A stretch of 64,000 nt of DNA from Maridesulfovibrio frigidus DSM 17176 (GTDB lineage: Bacteria; Desulfobacterota; Desulfovibrionia; Desulfovibrionales; Desulfovibrionaceae): NCBI RefSeq assembly GCF_000711735.1, contig NZ_JONL01000002.1, positions 595,586 to 659,585 on the forward strand, given 5' to 3'. This document shows, piece by piece, positions 24,500 through 33,572 of this stretch (the first letter of the stretch is position 1; each line of letters begins with the position of its first letter). The notes beneath the pieces are model-generated. The model saw only the letters and a list, made by a program, of their open reading frames with translations, was not told the DNA's origin and did no database searches. The position numbers and the translations under genes are program-made.

Positions 24500-24600
24500 G
24501 GTCTGGTTGCCCTGCGGGGCTTTTCTTAGGAATAGGTGATTTCGCCTTCGGCTGGACCAAAGGGCCCGCGGCCCTCTGGACTCCCGTTTAGGGGGGAGGG
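24500..24600. repeat. Desulfovibrio-type intergenic repeat
   Basis: GC-rich inverted-repeat DNA unlike its surroundings (CCTGCGGGG, TTCGCCTTCGG, GGGCCCGCGGCCCTC, GGACTCCC). Related to the repeats at 26927-27105 and 41417-41722. No coding potential seen. Confidence 0.6.
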
Positions 24601-24623
24601 GGTTAGTTAAGATAGAATTTTTA

Positions 24624-25355
24624 TTACTTTATGAAAGGGCAATACTCTAATGCTCTAGAACTATAAACAGAGTCCGAGCTGTTTTCGTCAAAAAGAACCA
24701 GTGGCGGTTCTACGATCAGGCCCGGTTTGCCCTTCTTTACTGCTTCTACCATGACTACTTTGGCTGGTTTAACTATCCGGCTATGCACAAATTTCATTCT
24801 TTTTGGCTCAAGCTTGAACATAGTGAGCGAGGCCAGTAGTTGCGTCACCCTTTCAGCTAGAAATACAAAACAGACCTTACCCCTATGTTTCACCATGCGA
24901 TCCGCAGTTTTCGTGAAATCGTCAAGGTCAGATTCGATTTCAAATCTTGCTTTATTCCGCCCTTCGTCAGGACAGGGGCGCCCTCTTCCCTCACACCAGT
25001 AGGGAGGGTTTGCAACTACTATGTCATAACTTTCAGGCCCGGCAAAGTCTGGATTAGAAACATTACACCCTAAAATTTTAATCTGATTTGAAAACCCAAG
25101 CAAATCAATATTAATTCGTGCTGACTCAAGCATTTCAGGATCAATATCAATACCTGTAATATTAAGGTCCGCATCAGGATTACTTAGCGCCAATCCAAGC
25201 GGAATAACGCCGCATCCTGTCCCTAAATCGAGAACACGCGCGCTGTTTGGTACAGATACAAAACTACTTAACAATAAGGAGTCTGTAGAAAATCTGAATC
25301 CAGTCTCAGGCTGAGCCAGTCCTTTAGGAAAATTCTTTCTTGCTTCATCAGTCAC
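24624..25355 (-). CDS. TrmN6-like adenine-N6 methyltransferase
   Basis: 243 residues, class I SAM methyltransferase. Motif I is VLDLGTGCGVIPLGLALS at about 40-57, an acidic loop follows (NITGIDIDPEMLESA), and the catalytic NPPY is in VVANPPYWCEGRGRP at about 111-125. The C-terminus matches the TrmN6/YfiC family, which methylates A37 of tRNA-Val(UAC). It abuts murJ by 2 nt, so the two are co-transcribed. Confidence 0.85.
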   Translation of the reverse strand: MTDEARKNFPKGLAQPETGFRFSTDSLLLSSFVSVPNSARVLDLGTGCGVIPLGLALSNPDADLNITGIDIDPEMLESARINIDLLGFSNQIKILGCNVSNPDFAGPESYDIVVANPPYWCEGRGRPCPDEGRNKARFEIESDLDDFTKTADRMVKHRGKVCFVFLAERVTQLLASLTMFKLEPKRMKFVHSRIVKPAKVVMVEAVKKGKPGLIVEPPLVLFDENSSDSVYSSRALEYCPFIK

Positions 25356-25357
25356 AG

Positions 25358-26881
25358 CTACGACCTCCTGCGGCGTAAAGCATTCATAAGCATAAGTGCA
25401 TCATCGGATTTAAGGAGCAGTGAACCGAAGCCGTAAATCGCTACCCAAACAGGGATCAACAAGAACCACAACATTCCGTATGAAATAGAATACCACGCTC
25501 CCGCTCCGATTAATCCGCTAAGCAGAAGCGATTTAAAAGCTCCCGCCCACGGCAGAGGAGAAACACCCGTTCTGCGCCACATCAATATGGCAAGCAAAGT
25601 GAAATTGAACATGGAAGATAGAGACACCGCCAGCGCAAGGCCTACGTGAGCGATCGTCTGCATTAACAAATATCCAGCCCCTACATTCACAGCCAGACAA
25701 AGGATCGCAACCTTAACCGGAGTCTTAGTATCTTCCTGAGCATAAAAGGCTGCAACTAAAGGACGGGACATGGCAATAAACGGCAAGCCCACACCATACG
25801 CAACCAACGCCTGTGCCGTAGCCACAACCGCCTTAGCATCAAAAGCACCGCGCTCGAAAAGAAGCCCTATGAGCGGCTCAGCCAAACTGATTAATCCCGC
25901 CATTGCTGGAAGGCTGATAAAAAGGGTCAGCCCAACAGTATTTCTCAAGGTCTCGGCAAATTCGCGGTCTTTACCCTTAGCACAAAGGGCCGACAAACTC
26001 GGCAATGCCGCCGTGCCAACAGCTATACCAAAAACGCCCAGCGGAAACTGAACTAGCCGATCTGAATAATATAAATATGAAATACTGCCGACAGGAAGGA
26101 AAGAAGCCAGAAGCGTGCCCAAAACAACATTAATCTGATAAACCGCCGCGCCAAAAACAGTAGGCAGCATAAGCTTACCCATACGTTTAACGCCCGGATT
26201 ATCCATACTACGTTCGCCGAACCACGAAAGCCCCATTCTGCGCAAATACGGCTGTTGCAAAAGCCATTGCAATACACCACCAATCAGAACGCCCCAAGCC
26301 ATAAAAAGGGCTACACTATTACCAGTAAAATATCCGACAAGTGCAGAGCCGATAAGCGCAATATTTAAAGCACACGGAGCCAGCGCAGGAGCCAAAAAAT
26401 GGCCCATACTGTTCAAAACACCCATACAAAGTGCAACACCACAAATGAAAATAACGTAAGGAAAACAAATCCTTAAGAGGTCGACCGTAAGACTCATCAA
26501 CTCAGGATTAGCACTAAACCCAGGCGCAATCAGCAGCACAAGCGGCTTTGCGCCCACTATAGCCAGCACCGTAATGACTCCCAAAACCAGCACCAGCCAA
26601 GCCAGAGCTGAACGGGCCATAACAAAGGCGGCTTCTTGCCCCTGCTCATTTTTAACACGACTGAAAACAGGCACAAAGGCCATAGTCAAAGAGCCTTCGC
26701 CAAACAATCTACGAAGTAAGTTAGGAATACGAAATGCCACAAAAAAAGCATCAGCAGGTAAGCCAGCGCCCAAAGCAAATGCCACAATCAAGTCTCGGAC
26801 GAATCCAAGTATTCTCGAAAGCAATGTAGCTCCAGCTACAACAGAAGCATTGCGAACTATCTTAGCAGATTCAGCTGTCAT
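25358..26881 (-). CDS. murJ: Lipid II flippase MurJ
   Basis: About 507 residues with 13-14 hydrophobic segments. The N-terminus is diagnostic (TLLSRILGFVRDLIVAFALG), followed by PNLLRRLFGEGSLTMAFVPV. MurJ flips undecaprenyl-linked peptidoglycan precursor across the inner membrane (MOP exporter superfamily). The frame opens at TTG 26893, only 2 nt after GGAGGAA; the ATG at 26881 is farther (about 14 nt) but codes the normal N-terminus, so I use it with some doubt. It is followed closely by the TrmN6-like gene. Confidence 0.94.
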   Translation of the reverse strand: MTAESAKIVRNASVVAGATLLSRILGFVRDLIVAFALGAGLPADAFFVAFRIPNLLRRLFGEGSLTMAFVPVFSRVKNEQGQEAAFVMARSALAWLVLVLGVITVLAIVGAKPLVLLIAPGFSANPELMSLTVDLLRICFPYVIFICGVALCMGVLNSMGHFLAPALAPCALNIALIGSALVGYFTGNSVALFMAWGVLIGGVLQWLLQQPYLRRMGLSWFGERSMDNPGVKRMGKLMLPTVFGAAVYQINVVLGTLLASFLPVGSISYLYYSDRLVQFPLGVFGIAVGTAALPSLSALCAKGKDREFAETLRNTVGLTLFISLPAMAGLISLAEPLIGLLFERGAFDAKAVVATAQALVAYGVGLPFIAMSRPLVAAFYAQEDTKTPVKVAILCLAVNVGAGYLLMQTIAHVGLALAVSLSSMFNFTLLAILMWRRTGVSPLPWAGAFKSLLLSGLIGAGAWYSISYGMLWFLLIPVWVAIYGFGSLLLKSDDALMLMNALRRRRS

Positions 26882-26926
26882 TTTTTTAAGCAATTCCTCC
26901 GGAAATATTAACGATTCATTCCTCTG

Positions 26927-27105
26927 GAAGGCAGGGGCTTTGCCCCTTGCATCCCCACCAAAGGGGATAATCCCCTTTGGAAACCTTATTGAGGGGTAGT
27001 CTCTATGAAAGCAAAAATATCCTAGCCCGCCCTTACTAAACTATTAAAAAGTTTTGGGAGTCTCAAACCCTTTTCCCAAAAGGGTTTGAGCCGCCGGAGG
27101 CATAA
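26927..27105. repeat. Intergenic repeat pair between mutM and murJ
   Basis: Two pieces: 26927-26985 (nested stems GGGGCTTTGCCCC and CCAAAGGGG..CCCCTTTGG) and about 27047-27105 (AAACCCTTTT/AAAAGGGTTT followed by GAGCCGCCGGAGGCA). The second matches the ends of the repeats at 41417-41510 and 41656-41722. Confidence 0.7.
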
Positions 27106-27106
27106 A

Positions 27107-27931
27107 CTAATCACTCATCTTTTGACAATTATTGCAGAAAGTGGACCCGCGTCCTGCGACTGTTCCTGTGGCAAATGTTTCTCCGCATGTTGGGCAGGGC
27201 TCGCCTTTTTTGCCGTATACTTTGAAACTATTTTGGAATCCGCCTGAGTCTCCGCCCGCGTCCACGTAATCTCGGATGGAACTTCCGTTTTCGCTGATGG
27301 CTTGTTTTAGTACTTTTTGTACTTCTACGAACAAGTTATCAAGTGTGGCTTTTGAAAGATCTGAAGCTTTGGCTTTTGGGTGAATACCTGCGCGGAATAG
27401 TGATTCGTCTGCGTAGATGTTACCGATTCCGGCTACCATGGACTGGTTCAGTAAGAGTCCTTTGATTTGGGCTTTTCGTCCCACTAATCTGTCTGCGATA
27501 TCGGATGTAGATGTTTCTAATGGCTCGGGTCCAAGATTGCGGTAAAATTTCCACTCTTCTAATTCGGTGGGGCTTAATGCGCGCACTTCGCCGAATTTGC
27601 GGGTATCGTGAAATTCGATTGAGCCGCCATCGGTCAGCCCGAAAACGACGCGGGTGTGTTTGTCGGGAGCTATTGCTGTTTCGTGAGCTAATACTCTGCC
27701 TGTCATTTTGAGATGAAAGGTTACGTGCAGGTCATCGCCAAGATCCATGATGAGCAGCTTTCCGCGCCTGTGGACACGGGTCACTGTACGTCCGGCAACT
27801 CTTGAAGCGAACAAATACCACGGCATCTTTACTGTGCCGTGATTAAGGATCTTTACGGATTCGATTTCTTTACCGACTAGCGCCTTTGAAAGTCCACGCG
27901 ATATAACTTCTACTTCAGGTAATTCTGGCAT
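27107..27931 (-). CDS. mutM: Formamidopyrimidine-DNA glycosylase
   Basis: 274 residues. It begins [14 protein letters not shown], where Pro1-Glu2 after Met removal form the catalytic pair; Lys57-region [33 protein letters not shown], and the zinc finger [19 protein letters not shown] with the second pair CNNC complete the family set. Fpg removes 8-oxoguanine and opened purines and cleaves the abasic strand. Full length with all key residues present. Confidence 0.97.
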   Translation of the reverse strand: MPELPEVEVISRGLSKALVGKEIESVKILNHGTVKMPWYLFASRVAGRTVTRVHRRGKLLIMDLGDDLHVTFHLKMTGRVLAHETAIAPDKHTRVVFGLTDGGSIEFHDTRKFGEVRALSPTELEEWKFYRNLGPEPLETSTSDIADRLVGRKAQIKGLLLNQSMVAGIGNIYADESLFRAGIHPKAKASDLSKATLDNLFVEVQKVLKQAISENGSSIRDYVDAGGDSGGFQNSFKVYGKKGEPCPTCGETFATGTVAGRGSTFCNNCQKMSD

Positions 27932-27969
27932 TATATTCTCTGATTTTTGATTTTATATATGTAGAGTTG

Positions 27970-29148
27970 CTACTCTTTTTTATCTCTGACGAGCAGTCCC
28001 AGATCGACATCAAATGTTTTGCCACGTCTATCCATCTTGAAAATAAGAGGCTTTTTGTCTTTATGTGCCTTTCTTCCGGCCACATGCATGGCTGTGAGGG
28101 AATGTACGGGAATACCCTGCGCCTTCAAAAGCACATCGCCGGGCCTGATTCCGAATTTGTATGCCTTGCGATCACGCTTAACGGCTACGATTACGGCTTT
28201 TCCCTGACGCATCTCAATTGTCATACCTAGCCTGCTTTCGTAGGCTGGTGGACAATAGAAAAATGAATCTGCGGCAGTGGGATAAAATTCTTCTCCCCGC
28301 CACGGCATAAACATGAAAATATTTGCTTCTGGATCTAATTCTTTAAGCCTGTGTGCAATTCCCCAACCGTGCTCAACGTGCCCCGCACCGGCAAGAATCA
28401 CAACTGGCAGTTCTGAGTTACGGTGGAGACTTACGGCCTGCTCTGCCATGGCAGTATCCCATAATGACTGAACCAGAAAGAACCGCTCAACCTGCGTTGA
28501 ATTAGAAGAATCCCGCCCTGCGTGCATGGCGAGGATCTCTTTTAAGCTCTCTTCCTGCTTGGGATCGGGAGGAATCACTTTTTCAGGTAATAAGCTGCGC
28601 TCAGTAGCATTCAGCCCTTCTAAACCCTTCGCACGAACTTCTTTGGTGATCCTAAAAGGGAAATTCAGTGCGGCTACAGTTAACTTGCGAGCTTTTGCCA
28701 GTTCGAAAATTGGCTGGAAAAATTTGAAATCGTATCGCCACTGGTTTTCCCAATCAAGACTCTCTTCAAGTTTATCGATTGGAAGCTGACCCAGATTATA
28801 GCGATTGAGAACATCCTGCTTTTCCGTATTCACCATTTCAAGACCGATGGCGACTTTGCGATTGTTGCGGGTAAGCCCTTGAATCAAGTTAAACTGAGCT
28901 TCGTGATCACAGCGGCTGGTATGCCCTTCACCGATCAATACATAGTCTGCATTGCTGGCATTACCGACAACTTGAGCATAAGAAATTTTATTGCCAGCTG
29001 TGTCGACGTATTCACCGGGACACGGCAAGAAAGACACCGCCATTTCGGGGTGAACTACCTTCGTGCAACCGCTCGCTGCAAAAATAAAAAAAAGCGCGCA
29101 AAGGGCCGTTAGACCCCTTGCGCGGATATGGATAATATATCGAAACAT
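27970..29148 (-). CDS. ChaN-family lipoprotein with C-terminal PDZ domain
   Basis: 392 residues. Lipoprotein signal with lipobox FAASGC (Cys at about 28). A ChaN (Tiki/TraB-superfamily haem-binding) domain follows at about 55-290, with VLIGEGHTSRCDHEAQFNLI, VAIGLEMVNTEKQDVL, and LAGAGHVEHGWG near its end. A PDZ-like domain is at about 310-375 (FGIRPGDVLLKAQGIPVHSL). ChaN proteins bind haem at the outer membrane; the PDZ addition suggests a docking or proteolysis-linked role. It lies 13 nt from the adenylate-forming ligase gene upstream. Confidence 0.85.
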   Translation of the reverse strand: MFRYIIHIRARGLTALCALFFIFAASGCTKVVHPEMAVSFLPCPGEYVDTAGNKISYAQVVGNASNADYVLIGEGHTSRCDHEAQFNLIQGLTRNNRKVAIGLEMVNTEKQDVLNRYNLGQLPIDKLEESLDWENQWRYDFKFFQPIFELAKARKLTVAALNFPFRITKEVRAKGLEGLNATERSLLPEKVIPPDPKQEESLKEILAMHAGRDSSNSTQVERFFLVQSLWDTAMAEQAVSLHRNSELPVVILAGAGHVEHGWGIAHRLKELDPEANIFMFMPWRGEEFYPTAADSFFYCPPAYESRLGMTIEMRQGKAVIVAVKRDRKAYKFGIRPGDVLLKAQGIPVHSLTAMHVAGRKAHKDKKPLIFKMDRRGKTFDVDLGLLVRDKKE

Positions 29149-29161
29149 TAAAGTTTCCGAA

Positions 29162-30427
29162 TTAATCCCAGATGCGCTGATCTTCGATAGGTCTGACCTG
29201 TGGAGGCAATGACCCCGGTGTCAGAACTTTAAGAATCGGACGCAGTTTGATCTTCTCACGGAACATGTGCAGAAGCTCATCTTCGCGTTTGAAGTTGGAA
29301 ACCTCAATATTGAGGACCATTTCATCAATTCCGCCAGGATTAGTAACTTCGATCTGCCAACGTTTAACTTCTTCAAAATGAGCCATAACCTGCTCAACCT
29401 GATGAGGATAAACGAACATGCCTTTAATACGAGCAGTAGTATCCACACGCCCGACAATATTGCCGAGTCTAGGAGTGGAACGACCACAAGGACAAGGTGA
29501 ACGATCGATGTAACTGAGATCACCGGTAGCGAGTCTGATAAGTGGGTATGTTTTGTTGAAAGCGGTGATGACGATTTCGCCAACTTCGCCATCCTTAAGA
29601 GGAATACCTGTGTCAGGATGGCAGATTTCAACAAATGCACGGTTAGTAATATGTAAACCATTCTTGTGGTAACATTCGTAACCGATACAACCAACATCAG
29701 CAGTTCCGTAACCCTGACGCATGATAAGGTCGAATTTCTTCTCAAGAGTAGTACGAACCTTCTCAGAGAATTTTTCACCTGTAACAAACGCTACTTCAAG
29801 GTAAAGATCCTTACGCAAATTCAAGCCGGCTTCTTCAGCCTTCTGAGCAAGATGCATAAGGTAACTTGGAGTTCCAACATAGCCGGTAACTCTAAGCTTC
29901 TGCATAATTTCAAGCTGACTGTTAGTGCTGCCAGGACCGGCAGGAACAACGGCACAGCTGAGATTGCGAAGAGGTTCTTCGAACATCAGTCCGGCTGGCG
30001 CCAAATGATAGTTCAAAGTAATCTGCGCAACATCACCGGAACGGAAACCGGCGGCGTAGAACCCTTCAGTCCAACCCCAGTAATCATCACTGCGATCTTC
30101 CGGGTCAAAAATAGGACCGGGAGACAGGAAAATACGGCGGAGCTCGCCGAGATCTTTAGTTAACAATCCACCGAGACGTGGTCCCATGGACTGCAAAAAT
30201 ATAAGTTCTTTCTTTTTTAATATAGGAATGAGCTTGAGATCATTAAGTTCTTTAAACTTATCAACCTGAAACTGAGCTCTATCAAAACGCTTTTTAACAT
30301 CTTCTGAGTAACGGTAGGCATAGGTCAGAAGTTCTTTGAGCTGCAAAGCGCAATATTGGCGCCTTTCACCCTCATCTAATACTTCACGACGACTATATAT
30401 ACCCTCAGTGCGGTCTTTACGAGTCAT
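29162..30427 (-). CDS. Phenylacetate-CoA ligase-like adenylate-forming protein
   Basis: 421 residues, matching the PaaK/coenzyme-F390-synthetase family. Visible pieces: Ser/Gly-rich segment VPAGPGSTNSQLEIM, MRQGYGTADVGCIGYEC (A5-type motif), GEVGEIVITAFNKTYPLIRLATGDLSYI, and the C-terminal RVDTTARIKGMFVYPHQVEQV. These enzymes activate an aryl acid with ATP to an acyl-CoA. Sulfate reducers often carry several such genes with unknown substrates. Length and motif order are normal. Confidence 0.88.
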   Translation of the reverse strand: MTRKDRTEGIYSRREVLDEGERRQYCALQLKELLTYAYRYSEDVKKRFDRAQFQVDKFKELNDLKLIPILKKKELIFLQSMGPRLGGLLTKDLGELRRIFLSPGPIFDPEDRSDDYWGWTEGFYAAGFRSGDVAQITLNYHLAPAGLMFEEPLRNLSCAVVPAGPGSTNSQLEIMQKLRVTGYVGTPSYLMHLAQKAEEAGLNLRKDLYLEVAFVTGEKFSEKVRTTLEKKFDLIMRQGYGTADVGCIGYECYHKNGLHITNRAFVEICHPDTGIPLKDGEVGEIVITAFNKTYPLIRLATGDLSYIDRSPCPCGRSTPRLGNIVGRVDTTARIKGMFVYPHQVEQVMAHFEEVKRWQIEVTNPGGIDEMVLNIEVSNFKREDELLHMFREKIKLRPILKVLTPGSLPPQVRPIEDQRIWD

Positions 30428-30754
30428 TTATAGGTTTCCTCCAAAGTTTATTACTGAAGAAAGAGCACGCTCTTATTTCAGCCTATGCAATATATAAAGA
30501 TTTTACTCACTTGTCAAGTTTTATTAATTTAGTACAGTTAATTCAGCTATTTGTATAACATACAACGTAAGAAACTTGAAAACCATCATCATAAACTATG
30601 GATTTCGACATATAATCCCGTCAAAAAAAAGCTCAACAAAAGCGAAATATTTCGCCCTCTGAATTCAGGTCTCTTTAGATCATTTTACTTTTTTGGTCAC
30701 TTTTGCTTGACAGCGAGCGAGAGTGTAGATAGACACTACTTCGTTCACACGGAG

Positions 30755-30830
30755 GGGCCGTTAACTCAGTTGGTAGAGTATCTGACTTTTAATCAGAGAG
30801 TCGCTGGTTCGAGCCCAGCACGGCCCACCA
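30755..30830 (+). tRNA. tRNA-Lys (anticodon UUU), copy 1
   Basis: 76 nt with encoded CCA. Acceptor GGGCCGT/ACGGCCC, D arm with CTCAGTTGGTAGAG, anticodon loop CTTTTAA (anticodon TTT) between TCTGA and TCAGA, T arm CTGGTTCGAGCCCAG (with G-rich stem). Identical to the copy at 31020-31095, and flanking sequence is partly duplicated too. Confidence 0.96.
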
Positions 30831-31019
30831 TGAACTTTAAATATACACTTCATCACTTAGATGGGGGGTTTATTTTTCAAGAGAAGGACGATTTAACCTC
30901 TTGAAGTTAGCTTGAAATCGTACTTTTTAAAAAAAGTTTCACTATTTCTTAAATATCTGCGTCGTATTACTTGACACAAGTTGCTAGTATCGATAGACAG
31001 CTATTTCGTTCACACGGAC

Positions 31020-31095
31020 GGGCCGTTAACTCAGTTGGTAGAGTATCTGACTTTTAATCAGAGAGTCGCTGGTTCGAGCCCAGCACGGCCCACCA
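31020..31095 (+). tRNA. tRNA-Lys (anticodon UUU), copy 2
   Basis: Identical 76-nt cloverleaf to copy 1, encoded CCA, followed within 20 nt by a terminator. Upstream, TTCGTTCACACGGA is shared with copy 1, indicating a tandem duplication of about 265 bp. Confidence 0.96.
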
Positions 31096-31110
31096 TGAAC
31101 TTTAATATAC

Positions 31111-31138
31111 ACCCCCTCACATGAGGGGGTTTTATTTT
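31111..31138 (+). terminator. Terminator after tandem tRNA-Lys genes
   Basis: ACCCCCTCA/TGAGGGGGT stem followed by TTTATTTT. Confidence 0.88.
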
Positions 31139-31154
31139 GCCTAGTGTACAAAAA

Positions 31155-31187
31155 AATCCCGCTCTGGAATATTTCCAGAGCGGGATT
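31155..31187 (-). terminator. Terminator of chemoreceptor gene
   Basis: AATCCCGCTCTGGAA and its complement around a short loop, with a seven-T tail on the minus strand, 27 nt after the chemoreceptor stop. Confidence 0.9.
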
Positions 31188-31213
31188 ACTTGGTTCTGTA
31201 AGCTTGCTAAATG

Positions 31214-33166
31214 CTAGAATCTATTAAAACCATCATCATCGGTATCAAAACTTTTTGAGCCTGATGCCAGCATCTTTTGCGCGGTTCTATCGAGCTTGAA
31301 GTAAGTCATAGTCTGCTGCAACATCTGCCCCTGAGCTGAAAGCTCCTGAGAAGTGGATGACATTTCTTCGGAAGCAGATGCATTCTGCTGTATAACATGA
31401 TCAAGCTGCTGAATGGCCTGATTAATCTGAACCACACCAGTGTTCTGTTCTTCACTGGCAGCGGCAATCTCCTGCACAAGCTCTGCGGTTGAGCGAATAC
31501 TCGGAACCAGCTCACTAAGCATCTCTCCAGCCTTCTCAGCCACAACTACAGATGATGTAGACAGCTCACTAATCTCAGATGCGGCAACTCCGCTTCGCTC
31601 TGCGAGCTTTCTGACTTCTGCGGCTACTACAGCAAATCCTTTGCCGTGCTCTCCAGCTCTGGCAGCCTCAATGGCTGCATTGAGTGCAAGCAGGTTAGTC
31701 TGACGAGCTATATCTTCAATGATCATAATCTTTTCAGCGATGCTCTTCATGGCTCCTACAGCTTCACCAACCGCTTCTCCGGTCTGCTCTGCCTGTCCAT
31801 GAGCTTTTTCTGCAACGCTTTCAGTCTGCTTGGCATTTTCAGTACTCTGCTTGATGTTGGAGCCAATCTGCTCCATTGAAGAAGCAATCTCTTCGATAGC
31901 TGCAGCCTGCTCTGTTGCACCTTGAGACAAACTCTCAGCTGAGGAGGAAAGCTCCTCGCTACCACTTGCAACATTTTCAGTTGCGCTGTTCACATTAGTA
32001 ACAACATCCTTAAGACTGCTCACCATAGTGCGCATTCCATCAGCGAGCTGACCAAGTTCATCTTTTCTCCGCAAGTCAACGGAGGCAGACAAATCTCCAG
32101 AGCTTACCTGTTCCACGAAATGAACGCCCTTACGTAAAGGACCAAGGATGCCACTAGCAATGAGCCAAGCCATAAAAATACCGGCGATTGAAGCGACAAC
32201 ACTCAAAATAATAATCACTTCTTTTGTATACTCTGCCTGCTCAAGCATCTCTGCATCTGTCATGATATTATCAGCAACAATTGCTCTTACTTCGTTAAGA
32301 ATAGTTTGAACTTTTGTTAAGGCAGGAACAGTCTGTGTTGCATATATATCAAGAGCTTCATCAAGAGATTTAAGTTTATTATCATGCCAACTAATCAATT
32401 TATCAATCTCGGCCAAAGTTGCTTCAGCCGCCTTTTCTACATTAATAACGAAGAACTCCTGAGCTTCTTCGCGTTCCCCGTCAGCTAAAAACTTATTCAA
32501 CTCTACGACAGTCTCATGCAATTCTGCATGAGGTTTCAAAATAGTACTTACTAGCCTACCGAATTCAGGATCTTCTCTGGACTGCTTCTGCACCTCTGCT
32601 GAATAAAGCCATTTGCCCAAACCACATTTATGAGGATTCCCCTGAACCGAAATTTTTTCAATTAAAGGATTCATTAACTCTTTTATAACGGAGTTCATCC
32701 AATTAAGATGATCCAGCTCTTTCTCTCTTAAAAAACTACCCAGTTCGGGATCTACTGGCTGATACTTATCTTTAATAGAAATTGCGGACTTATGGAGTTT
32801 ATTATGAGCATCTTCAATTTTAGCAAGCATCGGCCCGATAGAAGGAACAAGTTCTTCAGCTTTGTCGCGTTCGTCACTATAATACCATTTACCGAACCCA
32901 CACTTGTGAGAATCGGTTTGAACATCAAGGGTATTAGTATCTTTATCTGTTAAAAGACTATTAACTTTATTAGCCCAATTCAGATGATCAACTATCTTTT
33001 GAACGAAATCACCCCGAAGCTTGTTACCTTCGATAACTTCTTCCGCATCACGTACTATTTCCCCTATTCCAAAAACAGAACAGACTCCAAGTACAATAAG
33101 TAAAGCAATCACAGACCCAAAGCCGATTGAAAACTTATAGGCCAAATTTAAATCTTTCCAACTCAT
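31214..33166 (-). CDS. Methyl-accepting chemotaxis protein with two CZB-like sensor motifs
   Basis: 650 residues. TM1 at about 13-34, sensory region to about 310, TM2 at about 313-337 ([20 protein letters not shown]), HAMP, then the signalling domain with the hairpin [20 protein letters not shown] and flanking methylation helices. The sensory region holds two chemoreceptor-zinc-binding-like units: [19 protein letters not shown] at about 61-98 and [19 protein letters not shown] at about 152-193, each with the His and Cys of the CZB motif. CZB domains bind zinc tightly and respond to its loss or to oxidants. Here they lie between the membrane helices, so probably periplasmic. The signalling domain is of the common long type. 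Confidence 0.93.
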   Translation of the reverse strand: MSWKDLNLAYKFSIGFGSVIALLIVLGVCSVFGIGEIVRDAEEVIEGNKLRGDFVQKIVDHLNWANKVNSLLTDKDTNTLDVQTDSHKCGFGKWYYSDERDKAEELVPSIGPMLAKIEDAHNKLHKSAISIKDKYQPVDPELGSFLREKELDHLNWMNSVIKELMNPLIEKISVQGNPHKCGLGKWLYSAEVQKQSREDPEFGRLVSTILKPHAELHETVVELNKFLADGEREEAQEFFVINVEKAAEATLAEIDKLISWHDNKLKSLDEALDIYATQTVPALTKVQTILNEVRAIVADNIMTDAEMLEQAEYTKEVIIILSVVASIAGIFMAWLIASGILGPLRKGVHFVEQVSSGDLSASVDLRRKDELGQLADGMRTMVSSLKDVVTNVNSATENVASGSEELSSSAESLSQGATEQAAAIEEIASSMEQIGSNIKQSTENAKQTESVAEKAHGQAEQTGEAVGEAVGAMKSIAEKIMIIEDIARQTNLLALNAAIEAARAGEHGKGFAVVAAEVRKLAERSGVAASEISELSTSSVVVAEKAGEMLSELVPSIRSTAELVQEIAAASEEQNTGVVQINQAIQQLDHVIQQNASASEEMSSTSQELSAQGQMLQQTMTYFKLDRTAQKMLASGSKSFDTDDDGFNRF

Positions 33167-33572
33167 CTGAGACTCCTTACCAATACAATAAATTTTAATG
33201 CGAACCTTATTGTTATTACAATTCCAATAAAGAACTGTACTTTTTGCATAAAACTAACGTAACTACCGCCTACGACTGTCATAATGTCACAATCGTTCAT
33301 AATAAACAGCTCAGTAGCACATTTACCCTTTTTTGTATCGCTATTTACTGAAAAAGATACTCAGTAGTAATTATTATCAATAGCGTTGCAAACTAAGTTG
33401 CATTTAGTATAAATCAAACTATCAATCACATTAGCACTAACATTAGTATTACTTGACTATTGCATTCAGGCGCAAGCAACACTAGACTCTTATAAAGTAA
33501 CTATCGTCAAAAAATGTAAAATCTTTAAAAAAAATTTCATTTGAATCAAATAAATCTTTAAGGATCAAGATA
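33167..33572. other. Gene-free AT-rich divergent promoter region
   Basis: About 400 nt between the divergent chemoreceptor and glycerate kinase genes. It is A/T-rich, with no open frame or clear hairpin. It should hold promoters for both genes, but I see no box I would name. AAGGATC precedes the kinase start. Confidence 0.6.

Noticed and set aside
30551..30904. 117-residue open frame overlapping the first tRNA-Lys gene
   Set aside because: It runs through a complete tRNA and has no ribosome site or domain; it is a by-product of the tRNA locus.
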